This document shows, piece by piece, positions 11,541 through 22,959 of a DNA stretch of 64,000 nucleotides. The notes under the pieces were generated by a model that searched no databases, was not told the DNA's origin, and was given only the letters and a program-made list of their open reading frames with translations. Origin of the DNA: Panicum virgatum. Its lineage: Eukaryota; Streptophyta; Magnoliopsida; Poales; Poaceae. Where the stretch lies: contig NC_053138.1 of the NCBI RefSeq assembly GCF_016808335.1, positions 13,633,900 to 13,697,899 on the forward strand, written 5' to 3'. The position numbers were made by a program, and so were the translations under genes. The first letter of the stretch is position 1, and every line of letters starts with the position of its first letter.

Positions 11541-14225
11541 ATGAGCTATTACGGCAGCAGCTCTTCTGGTAAACTTCTGGTTGTTTCTCCATAAGCCTAC
11601 CTAATGCTCTGATCTACCATTGATGCCAACACATGCTACATGGATGATCAATCGTTCCAGGTGGACGAAGCAGTAGGAGAGTCGACTACGGGAGGACATA
11701 TGTGGTGAGGCCAAAGGGAAGGCACCTAGCCACCATTGTGTGGCTCCATGGCCTAGGTGACAATGGAGCAAGGTACCAACTTATTGCTAGGCTCACACCT
11801 ACTGCTGTTTTTCTTAAACTTTGCTTACTCAGATGACGATCCTTCATGCATGCTTTCTCGTGCAACTGACATATGAATGCGAGAAACTACACTTGTCAAT
11901 CAAGCAAAGAGGAAAGAACTAGATTGTTGCAGTGTCGATGCAAAACCTTATTCCTTTGCATCCTTTTGCTAGAAATGATTCAAATGTCCTTTTTGTCTGT
12001 CCATGCATGCATATATTCCTAGTACCGCTTTGCTCAAAGTACATAATTTTCTCGCACCTATTGCACACCTAACCAACTTCTGTGCTATGAAGGACACTGA
12101 TAATGCTTTCACTTTCCACTGAGAATGAATAGGAATGTCAAATACTTATTGATGCGAGCTGATAACATATAAAGTGGGCTAATAGTACACACATACTGCA
12201 TGGTTAAAATTTTGTACTAGGCAAGAATCCGAATTTACAGTTCCAGTTTATGACAAAGGACTGGATTGCAGTATCTTGGTCGTGTCTCAACTACCAGAAT
12301 TTCTAATGGGAGCGTTGGAGAAAAATCAGCTGATAGTAAGCCTTTTGGTTTAGTACGACACATTTTTAAAAGTCGTTTCCAAGTTTGTATATTTGTCCAA
12401 CTCAGCTTCAGATGTTCTTTACCCACTTACTCTTAATTTTCTGATATCACAAGGAAAAGCAAACATGAGCCTCTGGGCTCCTTGCATGTAACGCTTTTAT
12501 TATTTACTTATTGTTTAAGCTCTCCAGATAATCTAAGAAATGGAGGCAACCTCATCAACTTGCTCTTAAAATTTTTGGTTCAGTACTGAATTATTCCTCT
12601 TAGTGTTTTGTCTGTCAACCTTTAGTTCCGGATGTTCTTTTCTCCACTCCGCACATCTATTGTGTTGCTGGTACTTTCAGACAACACGTGAAGCTTATAT
12701 AGTGTGGCGCTATCTACAAAATTTGAGATGACCTGGAATGGAATATCTTTACCAGTTGCTGCTGCAATGCTTTTCCTGATACAGTGAAGTGATTGATTTC
12801 CTTTTCCTTCTTTTAATCATTCTGCATTTTTTTTCAGCTGGTCCCAGCTCCTGGATTCTCTTCCTCTGCCAAATGTAAGCATCAATGCTTTGTACTTGAA
12901 GCAAACATCAATAGATATGGATACACATACACCTTGTCTTATTCCTGATCCATCATGCAACAGTATCAGCATTTGCAATCATGTTCTAAAAATCAGAATA
13001 GTGTAGCTTATTTTGCTCAGCAGTAGAGCATGGCAGCTGTTCTCACTGCAACAAAGTTTGTTTACCTTGAAGTTTATGTTCATGTAGATCAAGTGGATAT
13101 GTCCCACAGCAGCAACCCGTCCTGTCGCTGCTTTTGGTGGATTCCCTTGCACTGCATGTGAGTTTCTTTCATGGAACTTATCAAAGAACTGCTCTACATA
13201 GCTGTTTCTCTAAATTCTAAAGCCTGAAAAATGTCTGAACACTATTTTCGGGAATGAAACAGGGTTTGATGTTGAGGACACATCAATAGATGGCAGAGAT
13301 GACATTGAGGGACTGGATGCTTCAGCTGCACACATTGCAAACTTGCTGTCATCTGAGCCATCTGATGGTATTAATCCCAGCATAATATCATCTAATCATT
13401 GAAGAAGAAAAATGCTAGGCCTCATAATATTGTTTTTCTGATTGCTAGACCATGAGCCCATAAGTAGTAAACATATTTATCAGTACATGCACAGATTTAC
13501 TTAGTTGGATGAAACAATTGCTCTCTATTTTTCATTCCATTAATGTTCAGAACACGTGAGTGCAGTGAAGCTTGGGATTGGTGGTTTCAGCATGGGCGCC
13601 ACCATTGCCCTCCATTCCGTAGCATGCTATGCTCATGGAAAATTCACAAACGGCATTCCCTATCCAATCACACTCAATGCAGTCATCAGTTTGAGTGGCT
13701 GGCTCCCTTGCTCAAGGTTTAGCATTGCAGAGATAATCTTTGTCAGGAATTTGCTACTATATTTCAGCTATTCCTGAATCCTAATGTTCTTGGTATTTCT
13801 TTTAGGACCCTGAGGAGCAAGATGGAGAGCTCACACATTGCTGCAAGAAGAGCTGCCTCCTTGCCCATCCTGCTTTGTCATGGAAGAGGTAACAATGATG
13901 TTGATACCCAAAAATTCAGTACATATTACTGGCTAACATGTTCTAACTTTTGTGTTCTTGCAGCGGATGAGGTTGTCACCTACAGGAATGGCGAAAGATC
14001 AGCTGAGATTCTGAGGTCCTCAGGATTCGCATATCTGAGTTTCAAGCCCTACAATGGGTACAGTTCCGCAAACACTACACCTGAGAATTCCAAACTTCCC
14101 CCCTCTGGCGAGATCCATTATTTAATTTCTTATGATGCAGGTTGGGCCACTATACCATCCCTGAAGAAATGGATGATTTCTGGAAGTGGCTCAGCTCAAC
14201 ACTTGGCCTCAACCGATCTCGCTAA
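11541..14225 (+). CDS. Acyl-protein thioesterase (APT1/LYPLA-like serine hydrolase)
   Basis: Nine exons join in frame: 11541-11568, 11661-11772, 12838-12874, 13088-13157, 13263-13367, 13551-13716, 13806-13888, 13964-14057, 14141-14225. Together they are 780 nt, 259 residues plus TAA, and all junctions are GT-AG. The product is a compact alpha/beta hydrolase. It has an oxyanion-loop HGLGDNG at residues 39-45, nucleophile Ser131 in GFSMG, Asp202 in HGRADEVV and His235 in GLGHYT, so the catalytic triad is complete. The family removes palmitate from cysteines of membrane proteins or hydrolyses lysophospholipids in the cytosol. No signal peptide is visible. The length is slightly above that of animal APTs (about 230) because of a Ser/Arg-rich N-terminus. 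Substrates in plants are largely unknown. A TATA box lies upstream and a Stowaway MITE sits 25 bp past the stop. Confidence 0.95.
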
Positions 14226-14250
14226 AAGAAGCGCAATGGCTTTGGTAATA

Positions 14251-14507
14251 CTCCCTCCTTCCCCGTTTATAAGGCATGGTGGAACATGACACGGTCTTCT
14301 AAACAACACTTTGACCATTTATTTATCATATATTATATCACTTTTGATTATAAACTTATAATCATTGTAAACTATATTTGATTATGAATCCAATCATATG
14401 AAATTTGCATTATAAAAATAAAAATTTAATAGTCAAATTATTGGTCAAAGATGAGAAGGTTTGAATCTTGATATACGTGTATGCCTTATAAACGGGGAAG
14501 GAGGGAG
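14251..14507. mobile_element. Stowaway MITE in the 3' flank of the thioesterase gene
   Basis: A 257-bp element begins CTCCCTCCTTCCCCGTTTAT and ends with its inverted copy (ATAAACGGGGAAGGAGGGAG). It is flanked on both sides by TA, the Stowaway (Tc1/mariner) target duplication. It lies 25 bp past the stop codon, so it is probably transcribed in the 3' UTR. Confidence 0.9.
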
Positions 14508-14702
14508 TAGCACATATTTGAGAGTGTTTGACAAAACAGAGGGAGGCTCAGTTTGATAGCTTGTAATACTTCATACTCTTACTCTCCAGTGTTCTCTTCC
14601 ATGTGGCTTTTGTTGTCATAGTCCTAATTTAGTGGTATGCTTTGCCGTATGACTGGCAAGGATTGACTATATGTAATCTAGTGCTTGTCTGATCTTGATG
14701 AT

Positions 14703-14708
14703 AATAAA
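14703..14708 (+). terminator. Candidate polyadenylation signal of the thioesterase gene
   Basis: AATAAA lies about 480 bp past the stop, on the far side of the MITE. The assignment rests on position only. Confidence 0.4.
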
Positions 14709-14988
14709 AAGGGAATGCCGTTGAAGTTTCACTGACATCTAAAGCTTCCTGAACATATAATATAACAAATAGAAAATCTTGACAGGACTATTGGTCCGAG
14801 TACATTTAAGACCAAATCAAAGTATCCAGGCAGTATGGATAGTAAACCCTAGGTGATAATTGTGTCTGTACCAATGTTAACATGTTCTGAAGTAGATCTG
14901 TTTGATCAAGTGCTAGGTCCACCGAAGTCATTGAGGCTTACCAATCCCATCGTTGTGGATGCTGAGGTCTAAAAGGTCACGGAGGAAG

Positions 14989-15628
14989 GGGGAATTTAAT
15001 GTTATACCATTGAGATAGCCCTCTTGTTTTTGACACTACAAAATTAGCACCGGAGAGAGAAAATTATTACAATTTTATCACTTTCGCTCACGTGGCTGCC
15101 AGCACGTCACTCCAGCTCGGCTCCAAGTCAGCACTCGCTCGCGCGCCTGACCCGGCCCCTATTTTTGTCCGGCCTGCGTGCCCAGGCTCTCCGGCAGCTC
15201 GGCGGGCGGCACCCTGGGAGCGTCATCGCCGCCCGAGCAAGCGAAGCCTCCCTCGTCGTCAACCGCGCACGCGTGGTGGTGGCTGGCGGTGACAGTCCTG
15301 AAGGCCACCGGCTTCAGCGTCAGCGATGACGCCTTCATCCCGCCGTAGCAGCTCATGGAGGTGCATAGCAGAGAGGGAAGGAGAAGAAAGAGTGGAACCG
15401 GGTCGAGCCTGGGCACGCGGGCCGGACAAAAATAGGGCCGGGTCAGGTGCGCGAGCGAGCGAGCGCTGATTTGGAGCCGAGCTGGAGTGCTGTGTTGGCA
15501 GCCACGTGAGCAAAAGTGGTAAAAATATAATAATTTTCACTCTCCAGTGCTAATTTCGTAGTACCAAAAACAAGAGTGCTATCTCAGGAGGCGCACATTG
15601 TTATAATGGTATAAAGCTAAATTCCCCC
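14989..15628. mobile_element. Pack-MULE-like Mutator element with perfect 9-bp target duplication
   Basis: A 640-bp element has long inverted repeats of about 210 bp. The left arm (14989-15199) begins GGGGAATTTA and the right arm (about 15399-15628) is its near-identical reverse complement. CGGAGGAAG occurs immediately outside both ends (14980-14988 and 15629-15637). A 9-bp duplication with long TIRs is the hallmark of Mutator-like elements. The unique GC-rich centre resembles gene sequence, as in Pack-MULEs, which carry captured gene pieces. No transposase is encoded. Confidence 0.85.
15200..15398 (-). pseudogene. Probable captured gene fragment, RCC1/CRINKLY4-like repeat
   Basis: The centre of the Pack-MULE reads on the minus strand as an open stretch containing VAFRTVTASHHHACAVDDEG, followed by GGFACSGGDD. 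The pattern of an HxCAV core, then a DDEG turn and a Cys-x-Gly resembles one blade of the RCC1-like extracellular domain of CRINKLY4-type receptor kinases. The base composition is far richer in GC than the flanks. The match is a pattern judgement from one short repeat. Some other captured exon is possible. Confidence 0.4.
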
Positions 15629-15637
15629 CGGAGGAAG

Positions 15638-15980
15638 AAACTATCACTGTGCTTTGAGATTTAATTACATGGAATACTAAAACCGGATGATGTTAGTGTT
15701 TACAGATGCAAATTGACAGAAGGTGACCGTTGCCCTCAGAGTGGTGAAGTATCATGCTTCGTCAAAGGCTGTAATGAAGTGCAGAATGGAGCAGATTGTC
15801 AGGCTCTCTCTCAAACAAGTTACGAAAAAAGAAGGATTTGAAATTTCTCTTGACAAAGCATGGTACTGAAGTGTGATAGAGCTGAAACTTACCTAGATTC
15901 TTGGGCTTTTGCTTGGATAAGAACTCGAATCATCCTCAGGCCGCGCTTGCTTCCATCTTAGTTACTTCACTGGTCATACC
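15638..15980. other. Short intergenic stretch, nothing recognised
   Basis: Unique-looking DNA between the Pack-MULE and a minisatellite. No gene, RNA or repeat was recognised. Confidence 0.5.
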
Positions 15981-16160
15981 ACTGGTATTAGTCTGCACAT
16001 GTTTGATGACACTGGTATAGTCTGCTCTTGTTTGATGACACTGGTATCAGTCTGCTCTTGTTGGATTGGATGCCGCTCGTATGAGTCTGCTCTTGTTTGA
16101 TGTACGTGGCATCAGTCTGCTCTTGTTTGATGTAAGTGGTATCACTCTGCTCTTGTTTTT
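15981..16160. repeat. Minisatellite of about 30 bp, six degenerate copies
   Basis: The core TCTGC[TA]C[TA]TGTTTGATG...GGTAT recurs with TCTGC at 15992, 16021, 16051, 16086, 16116 and 16146 (spacings 29, 30, 35, 30, 30). Frames through it are artefacts of the repeat. Confidence 0.85.
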
Positions 16161-17970
16161 TTCTGACAAATCCACCTGTTTTGCACAACGAGGTTAGATA
16201 ACAGTTTGATTTAGCACATGTTTATGATATGTGACATGTGACAAGGTAAGGAACACAGAAAGAACAGAGTACCGACTGGCTGGCTGCTGGCGCACCCCAA
16301 TCCGTGCCCGCGGGGTCTCGGGCGGCCGACGGGGGACGGCTGCGGGAGCATGGAATGCGCGCCGTCGGGCTCGCCCGCTTCTGGTGGCGCTGCCTTGGCT
16401 CGGCTCGGTGCCTCGGTGGGCAACCCCCACCGCCCCCGCACCAGCCACTACGGATATACGACTGCCCCGAGCTGGCGAGCTCTACGGCCGGAGGAGACGG
16501 GGAGCACGAGCGGCGGCGGGAGCGCGCGAGGCGGGAGCTTCGGCGGCCGCCCTCCTCGTCGGGCAGCCTCGCCAAGCTGGGGTGCTCGCGGGCGTGGCCG
16601 TGGTGGACATCAAATCAAGCACGGGCGGTCGCCAATTTGTTTTGTTTGTGAGATGTTGTGTCTTTCCATTGACAAATCCCAAGCCCAACAATGTGGCGGT
16701 ACGCCAATTTCATTACTTGTTTCTCAATGCTAATAACATTCATATCGCATAGATTATTATGAGATAGGGAAGAGTTCTGAACGCAAAAAATTCTTGATGA
16801 AACTAAGCACGTCAAAAAAAATGAAAAGCTAAACCAAGCACATCATCAACATGGGCTTTTTCAGCATCGTGGTCCGCTTGCTCAAGTTGAACTCTCACTG
16901 CCTGGCTTTGTTTGGAAACACAAAACTATTAGCATACACATTACCTCTACTATCAGGATTAACAGCTGGTTATGCATCATACATGAAACAAGCAGACAGT
17001 GAACGGTACGCCCTGTTTGGACGTGTCTACGTGCTGACTGAGCGGTCAACCCATGGATAGGCACCTGCCCCTCGCCCCATTGTCATCTGGAGAACTCGAA
17101 ATATTGTCACTAATGCTAAAACTGAACCTGACCATGTGTTTAACTTCCACATGTTGTATGGATACCCAGATGTGTAGGTATCGTTGTGTTTTTTCGTAGT
17201 CGGCACTGCACCAGCGCTTCTTTGGAAAACAATTGATTTGCCTCCTGAACAGTGAACAGGAGCAGTGAACAGGAGTGTTGGGATTTTTTCTTCTGGGCCA
17301 GCTCGAAGTGTTCCCCCACATATTCTGCGGTGTTCACTGTTCCTGCAGTCATGACACTTGCAGTTTTCCGAATAAAAGTATTAGCTCGCTCTGAAGCACG
17401 AGTAATTTCTGAATAAAATTAGACAACGAACAAAAAGAACAATAAGAGGTATGCGACTAGAAGTCATCATGTCGGTACTCTCTTTGAATAATTTCCTCTT
17501 CGGAGCACAATTTTTCCCCCTCCTCCGATGATTTTGGAGACTCTAGCACCCACACCATTTTTTTGGTCCCTGGTGGCTGCTGCCACTATCCAGCGGTTGT
17601 CCTCTAATCACGGTAGCCGGTAGCAATTCAGCGAGCTGCCAATCTGCCGCCCAATGACCTGACTTTGATGGCCACGATGTGCAGTGACAGTAAACGTGAA
17701 AGGAGGAAGGATCGAGAAAAAGGGGGAAACTGAGGAGGGAGGCCCGTTGTCACATACTCTGTTACTCACGATCTCAAGATGCACCCCAAAAAGGTGTTGA
17801 CTAATCTTGTCAGGGTGGCTCGAACAACAAGTGCATCTCCGTAATCATTTCTTGTAGATGTATAAGTACCAGGTGCAACTAAGTAAGATCGTATGATCGT
17901 AATCATTTCTTGTCAGGATGTTGGGGCTAGACAGATTATTTAATAATGAAAAACAAACTGAATGTAACAA
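16161..17970. other. Intergenic, with a GC-rich island at 16280-16620
   Basis: The island is open in several frames on both strands, as GC-rich DNA often is. None of the products resembles a known family, splice sites are not evident, and no transposon ends bound it. The remainder is AT-rich and unassigned. A gene fragment cannot be excluded. Confidence 0.5.
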
Positions 17971-18041
17971 GCACCAGTGGTCTAGTGGTAGAATAGTACC
18001 CTGCCACGGTACAGACCCGGGTTCGATTCCCGGCTGGTGCA
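17971..18041 (+). tRNA. tRNA-Gly (anticodon GCC)
   Basis: A 71-nt cloverleaf without an intron. The seven-pair acceptor stem is GCACCAG/CTGGTGC with discriminator A. The A box is TGGTCTAGTGGTAG. A GTACC/GGTAC anticodon stem encloses CTGCCAC, with anticodon GCC at 18003-18005. A CCGGG/CCCGG T stem carries TTCGATT. All arms pair, so the gene looks functional. A T6 run follows. Confidence 0.98.
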
Positions 18042-18047
18042 CATCTG

Positions 18048-18053
18048 TTTTTT
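18048..18053 (+). terminator. RNA polymerase III terminator of tRNA-Gly
   Basis: Six consecutive T residues 6 bp past the tRNA 3' end, the usual Pol III stop signal. Confidence 0.85.
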
Positions 18054-18261
18054 ATTGGTGATTTACTACTACCATTTTTGCTTCATTCGCTGAACACGTG
18101 GGCTGATGAAATGGGCCGTAACGCATAGGCCGGTGAGGTCCAAATCGACCCGAACGAAACACAAGATAAGGTCATTCGCCCCACCTGGCCAGTCCGCTAG
18201 CTGCCGGCTGCTCGTCCTCTCGTGGTCTTCGTCGCCGTCGACGGTGCGAGGTCGTGAAGCC

Positions 18262-21045
18262 ATGGCCAACGCCACCGTCCACTATTCCAGGTAACGCCCC
18301 ACCTTGGCTGCCAATTCTGTTGGATTTTTTCTGCCAAATGTATTTTAGGCTTCAGAGTGTTTGCATGGAAAATGCTGTGCTCGAATCGATCGGCATTAGC
18401 TGCGCACGGTACCTGGTGGGGAATAGGGTTAGCAAGGTACGGCGGGAAAGGCGGGCGGGGGGGATGGAGTGCACGGGGAGAGCTCGAATCCCTGGCTGTA
18501 GCCTGTGGGGGGAGCGCGTGGCGTCTCCTTGACCGCCGCTCGAGGGGGTCTCGGCGTCTCGCTGCTCCCTTGGAGACATTGAATCCTGACCGCGGGGGCA
18601 GTCAGGACTGAGGAGCTCGTGGTTTTATCGAACCTGGTCGAGACGATGCATGAGGTTAGTAATTATCTGAATAAAACGCTGCTAAGTGTTAGTGATGATA
18701 ACGTACTGATTTTATTGCAAAGTGTTAATGTTTCATAATACTGTACACGCACAATATTTTGAGGGGAAAGATACAGAAATTACAAGAACGGAAATGCAAT
18801 TGAAAATAGACGGCAATGGTAAAATAGACGGCAATGGTACCACTGAATACCAGTATAGCTTGAATTAATTCTAAAATTCTGCTTTGTCGTTGATTGCAAG
18901 TGCAAGGACTTATTAAATCATTGAACTGTGACAAAGCTTATCTCGGCATTAATTCAATGTTGTGCAACCGGATGTTCTGTTACTATTTCACTCAGAACAG
19001 AGGGGGGCAGAACAAGGAGCATTGTTCACTAAAGTACTTCTACAATCTTTTATGTTAATATGCTGTATACTGCAAATTAACCTCTGGTTCCTGGACTCAA
19101 ATTTTGTATGCAGGGCATATGTTCTGATGAGCTTTGAGTGTGGTGCTAGCAGTTCTTCAAGAAAAACATTATCTTGTCGCAAGTGTTGTGCATTGGTGGA
19201 GCCAACTTTATCACAGAATGAACTTCGAAAATCAAGTCAATTGATTCAATATCGGGAGCTCATATTGCCCAAGTCATCTCTGAAAGAGCTAGCTTGCGAA
19301 GAATTGGTGAATGGAATGGATGACCAATGGTCCAATAATACTTCTTACCCGGACTCAGTTTCAAGGGCACATTATTCCGTGAACAAGAGAGATGTGGAGA
19401 AGCAGGTGCAAGATCATCAACTTCACCATCTACAAGGTGACACTTACTTCACTGGTTTGTCGAAGAAGGAAATCGAGAGAAGACGGAAGATTGGCGCTGC
19501 AAACAAGGGACAGGTTCCCTGGACAAAAGGCAAGAAATGGAGTGAAGGTACGACCAACCTTTCACTGACAACTTTTGTGGCAGTAGTTTTGCAGCTCGAT
19601 GCTGTATCATATCATTTTCTTTTCACTGAGGAATATGCTGTTTTCCTGTAGAGCACAAGAAACTCATCAGTCAAAGGACTACTGAAGCTCTAAGAGATCC
19701 CAAGGTGATGTCATGTAAGAAAAATTTCACTAGCTATTCTTTCATCAGTTCAAGAGCTACTTGGCTTGAATTATGAACTATCTGGGGAAATTTAATTCCT
19801 CCCCCACTTTGTTCCTAAACCCAGGTTAGGAAGAAAATGGGTCACCATCAACAACATAGGTATGGACATGTTTTTCTTATGTAGATCTGTATATGCACAT
19901 ATAGCTCTTCAAATTCTGAAACTATCTGCTCTTTCTTATTTCAGACAAGCGAGCAAAGACAAAATAAGTGCTGCGTTAAGGAAGATCTGGGAGAGACGAA
20001 TACTTTCTGTCAGATCAAGGCAGAAGGTTATACAAATATGGTCAGATAGTATAGCAGAAGCAGCAAAGAGAGGTGACTACAGCCAAGATAAGCTTGATTG
20101 GGACAGCTATGAAAGGATTAAATCCGAGATGATATCTATGTTCCTGTGGAACAAAGAGAGGGGACATACAATCAAAAATCTTAAAAAGGCAGTGGCGAAA
20201 ATAGCTGCCAAGAAGCTTCAAGCAGCAGGGAGAAGAAAAGTACAGGCTGCAGGGACAAAGAAGTTGAACCCTGAGAAGATAGTGCTACAAAAACCGGATG
20301 CTCAACTGACACAAGTGGTAGTATCTGCAAGACCAAAGCTTAAGGAGAGACTAACCAAGGTAATGACCATACCCCCCGTTTCATCCTTTGCCAGATATTT
20401 ATGTCATGTTACTATGACTTTAGGCTCTCTAGTTTCACAGTTCTCTCTCTTTTGATTTGAAATTGATAAGCACAATTCTGAATTTTCTTTCTATATTACC
20501 CAAAAAGACTTTTGGGTGTCCTCTTTATTAGCATAATAATCCTTTTCAGAAAAAAGAAATGTTTCCAAATATTTTTCTTGATGAGCTGATTAGACCCTGT
20601 CTTTACCTACCAGTTATCTTTGCCAGTTTTTTGGGTAAGTCCATTAGTTATCTTTGCCAGTTGTTTTGGGTAAGTCCATTCCCTTCATTTATGGTAAAGC
20701 AGGGTCCGGCCACACATTTTCTTGTTTGTCATAACGCACACGGCACACATTCTGTCTAAAGTTACCTTCTGGCACCGTTTTATTGAGATATGCCGCCATA
20801 TCATTTCATTCACATCTGCCTTTATCATGACCCGATACTAACTCTGAAGTTTTTGCTTTTTCCCTTCATGATTCAAGTGGCACGGTCGAAAAAAAGAGCT
20901 TGAAACTGTGATAAGTTCACGGGCAAGGAAAAGAGGATCGCGAAATCTATCACGAAGGCAGATGACAGCAGAAAGACGTGCAGAAGTGGACTTGGTCGGG
21001 CTTAACGCTCCTTCAGGCCCGGGTGCAGGAGCATCCCTTATCTAG
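18262..21045 (+). CDS. NUMOD3-domain protein, probably DNA/RNA-binding, function unknown
   Basis: Six exons join in frame: 18262-18290, 19114-19547, 19652-19704, 19825-19859, 19945-20359, 20878-21045. Together they are 1,134 nt, 377 residues plus TAG. Residues 31-34 are CRKC. Residues 128-170 carry the nuclease-associated modular domain NUMOD3 pattern (KKEIERRRKIGAANKG, VPWTKGKKWSEEHKK, EALRDP), with a second weaker copy at about 185-205 (ASKDKISAALRKIWERR). The C-terminal half is very basic, with Lys/Arg/Ala stretches at 262-295 and 325-355. NUMOD3 is a small DNA-binding module best known from homing endonucleases. No GIY-YIG or HNH catalytic domain is visible here, so it is not evidently a nuclease. 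Exon 1 is short (29 nt) and less certain than the rest. The ATG lies 221 bp past tRNA-Gly. The long first intron has a GC-rich start region. Confidence 0.85.
20612..20680. repeat. 34/35-bp tandem duplication in intron 5 of the NUMOD3 gene
   Basis: AGTTATCTTTGCCAGTT...GGGTAAGTCCATT occurs twice back to back (20612-20645 and 20646-20680), differing by one base and one indel. Confidence 0.9.
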
Positions 21046-21849
21046 GAAGGATGGTTGTCCAGATGTCCACGCGCTGGCACATGACTCGAGCTTCCGAGGA
21101 ACCGAGAGCTTGCAGTCACCTAATAAAGAAGCCATTAGGCATGGTGTTTTTGTGTCCATAAGAAACGAAGGAAGGTTTGAGTGGAAACTGTGTGTAGCAC
21201 GTACTCTATTTGCAAGCAGAACGAGAACGACCTGGCTGAGAAAATTGTGACACGAGTTGTGATGACATCTGACTGTATGTGATCACTTCGTTGATCTGAG
21301 CGAAGCTTTCCGAAGAGAAATATATGACACACTCCAAAGGATGCTATATCCAGTCCAGAAAATATGCCCAACCTTTTTTCGCGCAATGTGCTTGTACGTC
21401 CAAATCTCCTAGCGCCTCACTCTCTCCGCTCACTCCCTACTCACGTGAGCCCGAATCCTCTGACTCCGACCCTTGTTCCACTCCGCAAATATCACGAGTC
21501 GCTCGGGTCATGGGTAGTTAAACCATCACATAAGACTCAATAATAATTCTTTTATTTCAAAATAATTTTTTTCTGAAACAAATTTTTTGTATTGTCCGAA
21601 CAATTAAAAATTTGTTTCGGAACAAAAAAATTTGTTCCACATATGGGCCGATTTATTGGACTATCTTAGGTTAAAATATAAAATCTGGAGAGGATGGAAC
21701 TAGTGTAAATTTGCTGGAGGTCAGACGAGTGACCCCACAGCGCCCTTCCGCTCGGCGCGCATAGTTCACGCCAGGCGGCGGCGCGGCAAGTGGCATGGGC
21801 CATGGCGGTCGTTGCGACTATCAGAACAGCCTAGCCGCTCAGTTGCCGC
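21046..21849. other. 3' flank of the NUMOD3 gene and intergenic DNA
   Basis: The first part is probably 3' UTR, with no clear poly(A) signal. Positions 21530-21680 are AT-rich with palindromic TTTGTTTCGGAACAAA-type sequence. A GC-rich segment follows, up to the hAT-like element. No gene was seen. Confidence 0.5.
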
Positions 21850-22395
21850 CATGGTTTACGAAACCGGTGGGAACCGGTCCGGTTTGACCGGTTTGGGCCG
21901 GTATCACAAATTCAAAATTCAAATTTGAATTCAAAAAAATGAAAAATTTCCAAAAAAATTCTAAAAATACTTCAAGGTGCGACGAATCTAATGGTGTCAA
22001 AATTTTTCAAAAATTCGTTCATTTAGTATAGTTTGCAGAATTTTGAAGTTAAACAAAAAAAGCGTGCATACAAAAGTATACAAATACAATGTAAAAATAG
22101 TACAAAAAGAGTTGGAGGGTTCATTTAGACTAAAATATGTTATACAAATATTTATTTAGTATACTTTGCGGGCATTTGAATTTAAACCAAAAAAGAAAAA
22201 AAATTGAATTTGGCCAGTTACCAGTCAAACCGACCGGTAAACCGGTCCGGTAAGCCGGTAGGAACCGGTTGAACATGCGATTTTGAATCTGATTTTGAAT
22301 TTGACCGATTTCCACCGGTTTTCGGTCAAACTGGTTCGGTAAACCGCTACCGGACCGTGCCGGTTTTACCGGACCGGACGGTTTATTTAACCCTG
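21850..22395. mobile_element. hAT-like non-autonomous element with ACCGGT-rich ends
   Basis: The left end is CATGGTTTACGAAACCGG. The reverse complement of the right end is CAGGGTTAAATAAACCG. The flanks are GTTGCCGC (21842-21849) and GTTGCAGC (22396-22403), a 7/8 match consistent with an 8-bp hAT duplication. Both ends are packed with ACCGGT/CCGGTTT motifs in opposite orientation around an AT-rich core. No transposase is encoded. Confidence 0.72.
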
Positions 22396-22403
22396 GTTGC
22401 AGC

Positions 22404-22959
22404 CCAGCCAAGCGACTGCGGGCCAGTAAGCACTGTGATCTTTACTTTTGGCGTCTGCTTCCGGTCTCAAGTGGCGAAGCGGGTGCAGAGCAGCTCTCCT
22501 GTATGGTTGGAAGACTGGCTGCCACCGGGAACATGTCACAGCTATGCGTCCATCACCTCGTTCCCCACCGGTAGAGGGCGCTGAGGCGACCATACCCCGT
22601 GCAGCAGCAGTGGCAGATCTAGAATTTAAAAAGAAAAAAAACTAATATACGACCCGTCACACAACCGCACGACCGCGCGACTGCGCGCGCGGCCCACCTC
22701 CGGCCTGTCATGCGTAGCGGCCCGTCAAATTCCATGTACCCTGTACAGTCTGTATTGCGTCCACAGCCCAATAACTCCACCCGTACCTGCGTACTGATAT
22801 TGTTGCCTTTTGCATGCCTACGTACACTCCTATGAAAAGAAAATATAGTATGAAGTTATTCTAAAAAACATTTTATCTACCTCATATTACCTCCATTTCG
22901 AGAACCGATTACCAATGTGTTCTACGCAACGAGACGAACAAAACTAGACTCTACTTGTA
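22404..22959. other. Intergenic, nothing recognised
   Basis: GC-rich then AT-rich unique DNA. No gene or repeat was recognised. Confidence 0.5.

Noticed and set aside
16164..16679. 10-bp direct repeat TGACAAATCC flanking a GC-rich block
   Set aside because: No inverted ends, poly(A) tail or coding match. A 10-bp repeat at this distance is expected by chance many times in 64 kb.
16222..16752. Overlapping long frames on both strands in GC-rich DNA
   Set aside because: Low-complexity Arg/Ala/Gly products with no domain, no splice structure and no agreement between frames.
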